Below are positions 26,253 to 34,688 of a stretch of 64,000 bases of DNA, one piece after another (the stretch's first letter is position 1; each line of letters starts with the position of its first letter). The stretch spans positions 1-64,000 of the forward strand of contig CAZWBR010000010.1 in NCBI GenBank assembly GCA_964632305.1. The letters run 5' to 3'. Origin of the DNA: CAZWBR01 sp964632305. Lineage in GTDB: Bacteria; Bacteroidota; Bacteroidia; Bacteroidales; Prolixibacteraceae. The notes under the pieces are model-generated. The model did not search any database, had not been told where the DNA came from, and saw nothing but the letters and a program-made list of their open reading frames with translations. The position numbers were made by a program, and so were the translations under genes.

Positions 26253-26651
26253 ATGAAAATAGGACTCCCCATTTCGGACCGACTTCTGGTTGTGAGCGAA
26301 CGACTCGCGCCAAGCTTTCACCATACCACAATATTAGGTATCTACGATACCGTTAGCAACACGTTGGAAACCCTCGATTTTGAACAGGAGAATCATCCGG
26401 GAGGGTTCACAGGGATAATGAAGGAGAGGGGCATAGAAGCCGTAGTCAGTCCTGTTTACTCTCCGGTAGTACTCAAGTTGTTTAAGATGATGGATATAAA
26501 TCCTTATAAAGCCTCCGGTAGTACTATAAATAAAAATGTTGAAGCCCTACAGAAAGGAATACTTCCCATATACAGTTTCGCGGAGGCGCTGGAAGCAAGC
26601 GCAATCAGTTGTGACTCCGCTTTATGCGGCTCCTGTAGTTCAACCTGTTAA
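26253..26651 (+). CDS. NifX/NafY-like cofactor-binding protein with Cys-rich tail
   Basis: The 132-residue protein has the dinitrogenase iron-molybdenum cofactor fold pattern (MKIGLPISDRLLVVSERLAPSF, ...GGFTGIMKERGIEAVVSP) and ends in CDSALCGSCSSTC, five Cys-bearing positions not present in ordinary NifX. It may carry NifB-co or a VK-cluster, with the tail binding another metal. The ATG at 26253 matches the family; an earlier GTG overlaps nifV. Confidence 0.82.
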   Translation: MKIGLPISDRLLVVSERLAPSFHHTTILGIYDTVSNTLETLDFEQENHPGGFTGIMKERGIEAVVSPVYSPVVLKLFKMMDINPYKASGSTINKNVEALQKGILPIYSFAEALEASAISCDSALCGSCSSTC

Positions 26652-26663
26652 AAACGAACGATT

Positions 26664-26924
26664 ATGCCATTACAAAATGCCATTGATTTCATCGCCAATC
26701 TGAGGTATGACCTCAATCTTCGAAAGAAGATGAACCGTCTGACCCCTGAACGGATCCAACCGTTTCTGGAGTCCAATGGATTTACCTTCACCTACGACCA
26801 GTTTGAAGATGCCATCAATTATTACAAACTGCGGTGTCCAACCGAATATGACGCTTTCGAGATCGATGAGATCAAATTCTGGTTTCGGTTCATAACTACA
26901 GTCTTTGAAAACCCCAAAAATTAA
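26664..26924 (+). CDS. Nif11-family small protein
   Basis: An 86-residue protein whose start (MPLQNAIDFIANLRYDLNLRK, cut here) and helix-loop pattern match the Nif11 domain found in nif clusters and, elsewhere, as leader of RiPP precursors. No double-Gly cleavage site or variable core follows, so it is a stand-alone nif accessory protein and not a peptide precursor. Twelve bp after the NifX-like gene. Confidence 0.75.
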   Translation: MPLQNAIDFIANLRYDLNLRKKMNRLTPERIQPFLESNGFTFTYDQFEDAINYYKLRCPTEYDAFEIDEIKFWFRFITTVFENPKN

Positions 26925-26931
26925 TTCCCGC

Positions 26932-27237
26932 ATGAATACATTACCCCCGCTTGGAAGAGTGATGAACTGGCTCGATGCCGCCGGATTCAGTGTTAGTTAT
27001 ACCTATGATGATTTGGTCTTTGTCGAAAGCAATGCTTTTCTGGTCCGGTTTGATCAGCAAAAACCGGAAACTATCTATGTCCATTTCAATATTGATTGCA
27101 GTAAATCGAAAATGGTCGATCTGGAACGGTCGTTGAAACATGAGGCCAGAAGACATCAACTTAAGGCGATTAGAGATACCAATTTTGCGTTATTGCAGAA
27201 ACGCGATGAAGAGATTGATATCCGGTTTGAAGGTTGA
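26932..27237 (+). CDS. Small hypothetical protein at the end of the nif operon
   Basis: A 101-residue protein starting MNTLPPLGRVMNWLDAAGF, with a mixed alpha/beta composition and no membrane segment or Cys. It begins 8 bp after the Nif11-like gene, in the same direction. I do not recognise a family. The N-terminal part (WLDAAGFSVSYTYDDLVFVE) resembles the NGFTFTYDQFEDAI segment of the previous gene, so a shared fold or old duplication is possible. Confidence 0.7.
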   Translation: MNTLPPLGRVMNWLDAAGFSVSYTYDDLVFVESNAFLVRFDQQKPETIYVHFNIDCSKSKMVDLERSLKHEARRHQLKAIRDTNFALLQKRDEEIDIRFEG

Positions 27238-27325
27238 CCGGAAGATGTTTGGAAAGTCTGGCAGCGCAATATTTTACAGTCTGCCATCCGCCAGTCCCGG
27301 CCATTATTGTTGTTTATAGCTCTTT

Positions 27326-28222
27326 TCAGAACAAGGGGTGTAATTTTTGGATTATTGGGTTAAAAGCCTTGGTATAGACCATTACATGGTCACCGGGTTT
27401 CATGTCTTTCAGGTCATTTTCGAAAGCAATGACTTTAATAATTTGGTTGTGGCCCGAGATGACGGTGACGATGTTGAGTGTTTCCTGCCGTTCGATACGG
27501 GCAATCTGCCCGGTAATCTGAACTTTGCCACTGATGGCATTGTCGGAGAAAACTGTTTCGGGAGTGCCACTCTTTGTGATCTCCCCGTTTTCAATCATGA
27601 CCACATGAGAGGCCAGTCGGAATACTTCGTTGAGGTCGTGGCTAACCATGAGGGTGGTAGCGCCCAACATCTCGTGGGCCCGTCGGATCTCATCCTGAAG
27701 CATTACACGCATTTCGGCATCGAGAGCTGAAAGCGGCTCATCCAAAAGGAGCAGTTGTGGTTTTCGGGCTAAGGCACGGGCAAGGGCTAACCGCTGTTTT
27801 TGTCCTCCCGAGAGTTTGGCCGGTTTCCTTTTCCTCAATTCATGCAATCCGAAAATTACGATCAGTTCCGATGCCGCTTTTATATCTTTCACCGTTTGAG
27901 CAAAAAAGATGTTTTCTTCAACGGTCATGTTGGGGAACAGCGCGTAATCCTGAAACATAAAACCTATGTTACGTTGCTGGGTGGGAAGGTTGATATTCTT
28001 TTCCGAATCAAACCAGACGGTATCCCCAAAGAGAACCTTGCCATGATCGGGATTCAATAGTCCGGAAAGGATCCGCAGCAGTGTTGTCTTACCCGCTCCT
28101 GAAGCACCAAACAATGCCACCAGTTCGCCGGCCCTGATTTCTGTTTTAATCTTCAGATTCATAGGGCCATTGGCCGTGTGCATCAGCTTTTCTATATCAA
28201 GGCGGATCAGATGATTTTCCAT
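27326..28222 (-). CDS. ModC, molybdate ABC transporter ATPase
   Basis: A 298-residue ATPase: Walker A GASGAGKTT near residue 38, signature LSGGQKQRLALARALARKP, Walker B LLLLDEPLSALD, H-loop MVSHDLNEV, and a C-terminal TOBE domain (about 230-295) that binds molybdate in ModC proteins. Its start overlaps the end of modB by 16 bp. Last gene of the porin-modA-TOBE-modB-modC operon and convergent with the nif operon. Confidence 0.93.
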   Translation of the reverse strand: MENHLIRLDIEKLMHTANGPMNLKIKTEIRAGELVALFGASGAGKTTLLRILSGLLNPDHGKVLFGDTVWFDSEKNINLPTQQRNIGFMFQDYALFPNMTVEENIFFAQTVKDIKAASELIVIFGLHELRKRKPAKLSGGQKQRLALARALARKPQLLLLDEPLSALDAEMRVMLQDEIRRAHEMLGATTLMVSHDLNEVFRLASHVVMIENGEITKSGTPETVFSDNAISGKVQITGQIARIERQETLNIVTVISGHNQIIKVIAFENDLKDMKPGDHVMVYTKAFNPIIQKLHPLF

Positions 28223-28887
28223 ACTTCCTGTTTTTTGTTTACACTGTAGATGGTAGTGAGTAACGTTAGAGAAACGATGAAAAGGATAAAAGCATAACGG
28301 TTAGCAGCATCAAAATTAAGTGATTGCACTTCGTCGTAAATGGCGATAGAGGCTACGCGGGTTTCTCCCGGCATATTACCCCCTACCATCAATACCACGC
28401 CAAATTCGCCGATACAGTGGGCAAATGTTAGTGCGATAGCGGTGATGATCGATGATTTTATATTGGGAAGAAGCACCTTGAAGAAGGTGGTCCATTTCGA
28501 TTTTCCCAGGGTGTAGGAGGCTTCACGCAGACTGTCGGGTAATGCACGTAACCCATTTTGCAAGGGCTGTACCATAAAGGGGAGGCTGAAGATGACCGAT
28601 GCGATCAGTACCCCTTCAAAGGTGAAGGCCAGACGTACATTCAAAACATCAGAGAGCCAGGCGCCGAAACTGTTCCGCGGACTGTAAGCGACCAGCATAT
28701 AATAGCCGATCACCGAGGGTGGTAAAACCATTGGCATACTTACCAGCGCTTCCACAACGGGCTTTAACCTGAAGCTGGAGTAGGCGAGCCATCCGGCAAT
28801 AGGCAATCCAATGATAAACAGGATGGTGGTGGTCGATACGGCTAGCTTTAATGTCAATAAGAGTGTTTGAATAAATTGCGGATCCAT
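28207..28887 (-). CDS. ModB, molybdate ABC transporter permease
   Basis: A 226-residue inner-membrane permease with about five to six hydrophobic segments and the EAA-type loop (LREASYTLGKSKWTTFFKVLLP) that contacts ModC. PMVLPPSVIGYYML and FGVVLMVGGNMPGETR are typical of ModB/CysT-type permeases. It stands in a complete modABC set. Confidence 0.93.
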   Translation of the reverse strand: MDPQFIQTLLLTLKLAVSTTTILFIIGLPIAGWLAYSSFRLKPVVEALVSMPMVLPPSVIGYYMLVAYSPRNSFGAWLSDVLNVRLAFTFEGVLIASVIFSLPFMVQPLQNGLRALPDSLREASYTLGKSKWTTFFKVLLPNIKSSIITAIALTFAHCIGEFGVVLMVGGNMPGETRVASIAIYDEVQSLNFDAANRYAFILFIVSLTLLTTIYSVNKKQEVWKII

Positions 28888-28902
28888 TTTGTATAAATAG
28901 TA

Positions 28903-28930
28903 ATTTGTAAATCGTCAATCGTCAATCGTA
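28903..28930. repeat. Short AATCGTC heptamer array
   Basis: AATTTGT, AATCGTC, AATCGTC, AATCGTA in phase, in the 55-bp gap between the TOBE protein and modB. Same family as 24995-25051 and 34941-34975. Confidence 0.6.
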
Positions 28931-28942
28931 CCTGCCTTTGCT

Positions 28943-29350
28943 TTATTTCTTTTTCATTAGCGATATTTCATTGGCTTTTACCAATGCTTCCACCTCTTCC
29001 CCAATGGTCAGTTGCAGTGAATCGACAGCACGGGTAGTTATTACCGATGAAATCCGGTTGTTTAGAAATCTCAGGTCTACTTTACTTAACAGACTCCCCT
29101 TTTCGATGCCCGTGATCCGGCAGTTCATCCGGTTTCGCATACTGATCAATCCGGATAAATTTTTTGCCAGCGACACTTCAGTTTCCTTGAAAACCACTTC
29201 GACCTGATTTCCTTCCGTTAGCCAGTCTGGAGTTTGAGCAGATTCAATCAGCAACGCAGAAAAGGGGTGTTCTTCTACCCGGATGTCCACTAATATGACC
29301 GCTCCGGATTGTTGTATCTTGGATACGGTACCGGAAAGTTTGTTCATCAC
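28943..29350 (-). CDS. Molybdate-binding TOBE/Mop-domain protein
   Basis: A 135-residue protein made of two TOBE repeats (NKLSGTVSKIQQSGAVILVD and SMRNRMNCRITGIEKGSLLS), the second ending in the Mop-like VEALVKANEISLMKK. Such proteins bind molybdate or tungstate in the cytoplasm, or act with the ModBC pump. Between modA and modB, in the same direction; an unusual place for such a gene, hinting at a role in the transporter. Confidence 0.82.
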   Translation of the reverse strand: MMNKLSGTVSKIQQSGAVILVDIRVEEHPFSALLIESAQTPDWLTEGNQVEVVFKETEVSLAKNLSGLISMRNRMNCRITGIEKGSLLSKVDLRFLNNRISSVITTRAVDSLQLTIGEEVEALVKANEISLMKKK

Positions 29351-29401
29351 GCATCATTTTGTCCGGTAGCCATTATCCGGCTACCGGTGGTTAAAACAGA
29401 T

Positions 29402-30139
29402 TTACGGAACGAGATATCCGTATTTTATAAAAATAGGTTTGCAACTATCGCATAAAACAAATTGCATGAATTTGCTCGCCTCCGTATTGACTTTCCAGTT
29501 TTTTACCAATACCATCGCTTGGTTGATAGGCTTATAGGATTGGGGGTCGATCTCATAAACAGAACCTTTCATCTCCGGAGTTAACGTTAGAGACTTTGCC
29601 AGAAAAGCCACTCCGGCATTCCCGGTTTGAGCAAACTGTGCGGTTTGTGAGATGTTGTCCGCAAAGATTAACTTGTCTTTAACCTGATCATACAAACCTT
29701 CTTTTTTCAAACATTCAACAGCACGGTCGCCATAAGGGGCCAGTTCGGGTTTAGCCACAGCGATCCGTTTAATTGACGGATCGGTCAGTATGGCAAGCCC
29801 TTTTGAAACATCATGTGTATTGCTCCAAAGCACTAATATACCCCGGGCATAAACTTTAATCTCCCCAGAAGCCGCTCCCTGACTTTTTAATTTTACGGGA
29901 AATTGATCGTCAGCTGCCATAAAGAGGTTGAAATCGGCTCCGTTGAGGATTTGCTGGAGCAGCGTGCCGGATGATCCAAAGTTTGCCGTTACAGCTCCCT
30001 GCGGATTCTGCTTGGCATAGACGGTTTGGATCTCTTCAAAAACATAACGCAAATTGGCTGCAGCGGCAACCTTTACCGGTTGGGCTTTGGCTCCTATTAT
30101 CAGGACGACCAGTAAAAATAAGGTGATAGTTTTCTTCAT
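29402..30139 (-). CDS. ModA, periplasmic molybdate-binding protein
   Basis: A 245-residue substrate-binding protein with a signal peptide (MKKTITLFLLVVLIIGAKAQ), then VKVAAAANLRYVFEEI and NFGSSGTLLQQI, the ModA anion-binding Ser regions. No lipobox, so probably soluble in the periplasm. The high-affinity step that supplies Mo to ModBC. Confidence 0.93.
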   Translation of the reverse strand: MKKTITLFLLVVLIIGAKAQPVKVAAAANLRYVFEEIQTVYAKQNPQGAVTANFGSSGTLLQQILNGADFNLFMAADDQFPVKLKSQGAASGEIKVYARGILVLWSNTHDVSKGLAILTDPSIKRIAVAKPELAPYGDRAVECLKKEGLYDQVKDKLIFADNISQTAQFAQTGNAGVAFLAKSLTLTPEMKGSVYEIDPQSYKPINQAMVLVKNWKVNTEASKFMQFVLCDSCKPIFIKYGYLVP

Positions 30140-30169
30140 TGTGGTAGTACTTTATCTATTGTTATTATG

Positions 30170-31468
30170 CTATTTAATTTCAGTGGTCGGAGTCTTGTAA
30201 AACTGAGGTTTGATCGTCAGCATTAGATAGGCATATTGCGGGAACTTGGTTTCAACCTCCGTCTTTTTGTATTTCAGCAGGTTGGTCCCATCGTTGGCAA
30301 AATAGCCGCACCAGGCAAGCTGAACGGCAGCCGCTGCAGATAGTTTATAATTAAACATCAAATCAACCTCTGAACCGATATTTTTCGAAACGTTATTCGT
30401 TCCGACTTTCATCTCTTTGTTCAGGTTAAATCTGTAATAAGTAATGTCCGAAGTCAACCTATTCGTCAGTTTAATACTCATTCCTCCAAAATAGTTGACC
30501 AATCCGCCTTTCGGTAGTGCAGTCCAATATTCCATATACCCGTTGAATGAGTGGTTGACCCCATAGGGTAATTTGTTGAATGTGTTGGTTTTGGTGGCGG
30601 TTATGGTGCTTTCTGAGCCTGAGTAACAGTCGATTCCAACAAGCCCGTTGATTTTACCCGTAAAAGCATAGGTTGTTTTTAACGCCAGTAACCAGGCATT
30701 CAAGTCGATGGCGGGGGCACTTTTCCCAAACTGATAGTATCCGGTGAAAAGAAATCCCAATGGTTTTTTTTCATCTTTTAACTGAAGTGTTCCCCCTGTC
30801 GTATATCGGTGATAGAATTCCTGATCAGATTTACTTTTCTGAAATCCCTCTTCTACCCCCAAAAAGCTTAAATCAAGTCCGGTGGTTATATTTTTGGTCA
30901 GGTGAAGGAAAGCCAGTTGTTTATACATTTTGGAAACGCTGTAATAAGCCGTATCGGCATTCAGCGCTTTCTGATTATTGAGGGCATAACCCATTTGAGC
31001 ATCAAATCCGTCGCGCTTGTATTGCAGTTGTATCAGATCATGGGCATTGCCGGTGTTGCTCCAGGGAGAGAGGCTGAACAGACGGCCATCTTCGAACTGT
31101 ACCCCCTGACGGCCAATTTTAAAACTCGTTCCGGTCAGGATCAGCAACTCAGCCCATGCTTCATAGATCCCGATACTCCCGGTGGTTGCTGATGACGGTT
31201 GCTTGGTGTCACCCTCACCAAAGATACGGGCATCCTGTAACGTCAATCGGGTATTTAGCAATCCGCTGGTGTAATTGAAATTCAATCTCGTTCGTTGCAA
31301 CGTGAAGAACGATGATTTTACTGTGTCAGCCAAGGGTTGGTTAAAGCCGCTCCTATATTCTGTCCTGGGACGAATCTCTACATCAATGGTCACCTGACAG
31401 TAACTCTTCGATAGTATCGTCAGGAAAAATAGAGAAGATAATAAGATGAACCTGTGATTTTTACTCAT
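30170..31468 (-). CDS. Outer-membrane alginate-export-type porin of the mod operon
   Basis: A 432-residue beta-barrel protein with signal peptide (FILLSSLFFLTILSKSYC), IDVEIRPRTEYRSGF and alternating aromatic strands, ending in aromatic/charged residues. It fits the alginate export/porin family. Being the first gene of the porin-modA-TOBE-modBC unit, 31 bp from modA, and downstream of a ModE box, it is inferred to let molybdate across the outer membrane. Confidence 0.82.
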   Translation of the reverse strand: MSKNHRFILLSSLFFLTILSKSYCQVTIDVEIRPRTEYRSGFNQPLADTVKSSFFTLQRTRLNFNYTSGLLNTRLTLQDARIFGEGDTKQPSSATTGSIGIYEAWAELLILTGTSFKIGRQGVQFEDGRLFSLSPWSNTGNAHDLIQLQYKRDGFDAQMGYALNNQKALNADTAYYSVSKMYKQLAFLHLTKNITTGLDLSFLGVEEGFQKSKSDQEFYHRYTTGGTLQLKDEKKPLGFLFTGYYQFGKSAPAIDLNAWLLALKTTYAFTGKINGLVGIDCYSGSESTITATKTNTFNKLPYGVNHSFNGYMEYWTALPKGGLVNYFGGMSIKLTNRLTSDITYYRFNLNKEMKVGTNNVSKNIGSEVDLMFNYKLSAAAAVQLAWCGYFANDGTNLLKYKKTEVETKFPQYAYLMLTIKPQFYKTPTTEIK

Positions 31469-31598
31469 TTTTATATATTTAAAGAGTTGAAATTTTAACG
31501 ATTTTAATCATCAGGGAAAAATCATTTGCACCGATCAATCCCCGGATTTTTTGTTATTCAGCGCATCGTTTTGAATGAATAATTTGATTAATATTTTT

Positions 31599-31622
31599 CG
31601 ATATAAACTGATTTAGATAACG
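31599..31622. promoter_or_regulatory. ModE-type operator upstream of the porin-modABC operon
   Basis: CGATATAAA-CTGATT-TAGATAACG matches the E. coli ModE site (CGNTATATA-N6-TATATAACG) in 15 of 17 specified positions with the exact 6-bp spacing. It lies between modE and the porin gene, 131-154 bp before the porin start. Mo-loaded ModE would repress the uptake operon here. Confidence 0.68.
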
Positions 31623-31636
31623 CGGATTAAAAAAAA

Positions 31637-31969
31637 TCAGAAATTGATCTCAGTGTTGATTTGGTTGATCAACTTGTTAATTTGTTTTGAAATAGAGTGA
31701 TACTCGGATAGAATTCGTTGCCCGTTGGCAGTGATCTCTGTGCCACCTCCATTGTTACCCCCCCTTTTCTTAACTACAAGTGGTTCGGAGTAGGCCTTGT
31801 TGATTTCGTTTACCAGTATCCAGGCATGTTGATAGGAGATATTCAGAATCCTGGCTGCACCGCTTAAACTCCCGCTCTTCGAGATCTCGAGCAAGAGGGA
31901 CGTTTTTACCGGATCCAAAAAGGTCCGACCACCCTTTTTGATGAAGATATGGCATCCGATCTCAATCAT
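31637..31969 (-). CDS. ModE-type molybdate-responsive regulator (DNA-binding domain only)
   Basis: The 110-residue winged-HTH protein (SLSGAARILNISYQHAWILVNEIN, shown in part) matches the N-terminal domain of ModE. It lacks the molybdate-binding TOBE pair of E. coli ModE; the Mop protein encoded directly upstream (stop codon 1 nt before this ATG) could supply the sensing part in trans. The frame extends to 32023, but that region overlaps the Mop gene. KKRGGNNGGGTEIT is the typical wing. Confidence 0.86.
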   Translation of the reverse strand: MIEIGCHIFIKKGGRTFLDPVKTSLLLEISKSGSLSGAARILNISYQHAWILVNEINKAYSEPLVVKKRGGNNGGGTEITANGQRILSEYHSISKQINKLINQINTEINF

Positions 31970-31970
31970 C

Positions 31971-32219
31971 TTAATGGCAATTACAGGTGCAATTTTCTTT
32001 TTTGCAATCGCAAGGGGCGCCAATAATCACTTCGGTCGATTTGATGATAGCGTAAGCTGTATCTCCGGGTTTAAGATCGAGTTCTGTAATCGAGTCTTTG
32101 GAAATGATGGCCGATACAATATTGTCATTCCCCAGATCAAGCATTACCTTAGCGGTAATTAATCCTTCTTCCACTTTCAGTATCTTTCCTTTTAACTGGT
32201 TTCGTGCACTTAATCTCAT
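31971..32219 (-). CDS. Mop/molbindin protein with Cys-rich C-terminus
   Basis: An 82-residue single TOBE/Mop domain (SARNQLKGKILKVEEGL, VSAIISKDSI, AYAIIKSTEVIIG) that should form a molybdate-binding oligomer. It ends in CDCKKENCTCNCH: five Cys and a terminal His in 13 residues (Cys70, 72, 77, 79, 81, His82), absent from common molbindins. First gene of the mop-modE pair. Confidence 0.85.
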   Translation of the reverse strand: MRLSARNQLKGKILKVEEGLITAKVMLDLGNDNIVSAIISKDSITELDLKPGDTAYAIIKSTEVIIGAPCDCKKENCTCNCH

Positions 32220-32232
32220 AATCGTGATATTT

Positions 32233-32248
32233 GGTATTTATAAATACC
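32233..32248. promoter_or_regulatory. 16-bp perfect palindrome before the mop-modE pair
   Basis: GGTATTTATAAATACC lies 14-29 bp upstream of the mop start codon. Position and symmetry suit a repressor site; the sequence does not follow the ModE consensus closely. The rest of 32249-32457 holds nothing recognised. Confidence 0.45.
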
Positions 32249-32457
32249 GTCCAATTATTGTGCCTTTTTGTTTAATGTGTTGATAGAGAGAGTATAGGTG
32301 GATATATGATGGGTGGATTTTGCTACTTTTAGGTAGGATTTTCAGGGATTTTCTACCGGAACGTTGTATCGGTACGGTTCATTTTTATGAGTTTTCCCTA
32401 GGAGAAGAAATTCGTTATATTCTTTTTCCTCCTAACGGCTGATTTTTGTTCATGATC

Positions 32458-32874
32458 TCAGATCAGCATTCCAATGGCAATCCCCAGGATCGCTCCCGCG
32501 AATACCTCTTTCGGGGTGTGGCCCAGTAATTCTTTCAGCAGGCCGCCGGTATGTTTATGATGATAGATATCGCTGATCAGGTGGTTCAGCATCTTAGCCT
32601 GTTTCCCCACGGCTTGCCGTACCCCGGCTGCATCGTACATTATCACAAGGGAGAAAATCAGGCATACCGCGAAGAGCGACGACCCGAATCCTTCGTACCG
32701 GGCAACCGTTGTAGTCATCGCCACCACCAGCGCGGTATGTGAAGAAGGCATACCCCCACTTCCGACAAACCGGTTTATCTGAAACTTTCTATCACGAATC
32801 AGGGTGATGATCACCTTTAGGGATTGTGCGACAAACCAGGCGATCAAAGCTGAAAGTAATACTTTTGATCCCAT
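32458..32874 (-). CDS. Divergent PAP2-family (DUF212) membrane protein
   Basis: A 138-residue membrane protein with four to five hydrophobic segments and the motif GGMPSSHTALV near residue 40, the phosphatase-like signature of the acid phosphatase/vanadium haloperoxidase relatives of the DUF212 family. YDAAGVRQAVGKQAKMLN is also conserved. The substrate is unknown; possibly a lipid phosphate. Confidence 0.85.
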   Translation of the reverse strand: MGSKVLLSALIAWFVAQSLKVIITLIRDRKFQINRFVGSGGMPSSHTALVVAMTTTVARYEGFGSSLFAVCLIFSLVIMYDAAGVRQAVGKQAKMLNHLISDIYHHKHTGGLLKELLGHTPKEVFAGAILGIAIGMLI

Positions 32875-32942
32875 CGGTAGTTTTCTTACAATTTAAGCAG
32901 TTTTTATGGTAAATGGCAATAGTAATTGCATATTTATCCAAT

Positions 32943-32976
32943 AAAAAAGCCGCTCCTTTTCGGGAACGGCTTTTTA
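32943..32976 (-). terminator. Terminator downstream of fumarase
   Basis: Stem AAAAAGCCG.TCC/GGGAACGGCTTTTT with one mismatch and a TTTTC loop. The A/T flanks give a T-run on both strands; it lies 20 bp past the fumarase stop codon. Confidence 0.8.
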
Positions 32977-32995
32977 GTATAGTTGTTAAGATAAA

Positions 32996-34603
32996 CTACT
33001 TCATATTGGCGAAGAAATCGTTGCCTTTGTCGTCAACGATGATAAAGGCCGGGAAGTTTTCGACATAGATCTTGCGAACGGCTTCCATGCCCAGTTCTTC
33101 GAAATCGACCACTTCGACCGATTTGATGCTGTTCTTGGCCAGGATGGCGGCAGGTCCGCCGATCGATCCAAGATAGAAGCCGCCATGTTTCTTGCAGGCG
33201 TCGGTCACCTGTTGTGAACGGTTACCTTTGGCCAGCATGATCAGCGATCCGCCCAGGCTCTGGAACAGGTCGACATAACCGTCCATACGTCCTGCCGTAG
33301 TGGGGCCGAAGCTTCCCGATGGCATTCCTTTCGGGGTCTTGGCCGGACCGGCATAATAGACCGGGTGTTTCTTGAAATAGTCGGGCATCGGTTGACCTTC
33401 GTCGATCATCTTCTTGATCTGCGCGTGGGCGATATCGCGGGCCACGATCAATGTTCCCTTCAGGTTCAGACGGGTCTTAACCGGGTATTTGGAAAGCTCT
33501 TTCAATACTTCCTCCATTGGTTGGTCGAGGTCGATATCGACAGAGGGTTGCATGTGCGGAGCTACTTTAGGCAGGAATTTTTCAGGATTACGTTCCAGTT
33601 CTTCAAGGAAGATACCGTCCTCGGTGATCTTAGCCTTGATATTGCGGTCGGCCGAGCAGCTTACTCCCAATCCAACCGGACAGGAGGCTGCGTGACGGGG
33701 CAAACGGATCACACGAACATCGTGGACAAAATATTTACCACCAAACTGTGCGCCAATGCTGCTCTCCTGGCAAATTTTCAATACTTTCTCTTCCCATTCG
33801 AGATCGCGGAAAGCCTGGCCCCCTTCGTTGCCTTCGGTTGGAAGATGGTCGAAATAACCGGCGGATGCTTTCTTTACAGTAGCCAGGGTCGCTTCTGCCG
33901 ATGTGCCTCCAATTACCAGGGCGAGGTGGTAGGGAGGGCAAGCTGAAGTACCCAGATCTTTGATCTTTTCCTTGATGAACTTGGTCAGGCTCTCTTCGTT
34001 CAGCAATGATTTGGTCTGCTGATAGAGGAAAGTCTTGTTGCCTGAACCGCCCCCCTTGGTCACAAAGAGAAATTCGTAGCTGTTGCCTTCGACGGCATAA
34101 AGATCGATCTGTGCCGGAAGGTTGTTGCCGGTATTTTTCTCGTCGAACATCGTGAAAGGGACCACTTGCGAATAACGAAGGTTGCGGTCGCGGTATGTTT
34201 CGTAAATTCCTTTCGAGAGGTATTTGGCATCGTCGCCGCCGGTCCACACGTTCTCGCCTTTCTTGCCGATCACGATAGCGGTACCGGTGTCCTGGCAGGT
34301 GGGTAGCTCACCTTCGGCTGCGACAACCTGGTTCAGTAACATGGTATGGGCAACAAAAATATCGTTGTCGCTGGCTTCAGGGTCTTTCAGTATGTTGGCC
34401 AGTTTTTCGAGATGGGCGGCACGCAGGTAAAACGATACGTCGGCGAAACCTTCGCGGGCCAATAATTCGAGACCTTCGGGAGCCACTTTTAAGATCTTCC
34501 GTCCTTCGACTTCTACTGTCGATACATAATCTTTGGTTAAAAGCCGGTACTTGGTAGTATCCTTTTTAATCGGAAACGGCTTTTGGTAAGAAAACTCTGA
34601 CAT
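32996..34603 (-). CDS. Class I fumarate hydratase ([4Fe-4S], oxygen-sensitive)
   Basis: A 535-residue single-chain class I fumarase interconverting fumarate and malate. The alpha-part has PTCQDTGTAIVIGKKG (first cluster Cys), CPPYHLALVIGG (second) and SCPVGLGVSCSADR (third region); the beta-part (from about 340) has GPTTAGRMDGYVD. An Fe-S fumarase fits an anaerobe that makes succinate/propionate, in line with mutAB further right. Monocistronic. Confidence 0.95.
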   Translation of the reverse strand: MSEFSYQKPFPIKKDTTKYRLLTKDYVSTVEVEGRKILKVAPEGLELLAREGFADVSFYLRAAHLEKLANILKDPEASDNDIFVAHTMLLNQVVAAEGELPTCQDTGTAIVIGKKGENVWTGGDDAKYLSKGIYETYRDRNLRYSQVVPFTMFDEKNTGNNLPAQIDLYAVEGNSYEFLFVTKGGGSGNKTFLYQQTKSLLNEESLTKFIKEKIKDLGTSACPPYHLALVIGGTSAEATLATVKKASAGYFDHLPTEGNEGGQAFRDLEWEEKVLKICQESSIGAQFGGKYFVHDVRVIRLPRHAASCPVGLGVSCSADRNIKAKITEDGIFLEELERNPEKFLPKVAPHMQPSVDIDLDQPMEEVLKELSKYPVKTRLNLKGTLIVARDIAHAQIKKMIDEGQPMPDYFKKHPVYYAGPAKTPKGMPSGSFGPTTAGRMDGYVDLFQSLGGSLIMLAKGNRSQQVTDACKKHGGFYLGSIGGPAAILAKNSIKSVEVVDFEELGMEAVRKIYVENFPAFIIVDDKGNDFFANMK

Positions 34604-34680
34604 GTCTGATATAGTTTATTGATTACTAATATGATTGATTTTTCTTATAAAGAATTCAGAATGAACTTTTTTACAGCGTT

Positions 34681-34688
34681 CAAAGATA
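34681..34688 (-). promoter_or_regulatory. -7 element candidate for fumarase
   Basis: CAAAGATA reads TATCTTTG on the minus strand, a perfect TAnnTTTG, 78 bp before the fumarase ATG. No matching -33 TTTG at 19 bp. The gap 34604-35032 otherwise holds only the heptamer array at 34941 and a GCCTGCCGAAGGC palindrome near 35018. Confidence 0.4.

Noticed and set aside
26664..26924. RiPP precursor because of Nif11-type leader
   Set aside because: No GG or GA cleavage site, no variable Cys/Ser/Thr core, no modification enzyme nearby; it sits in the nif operon.
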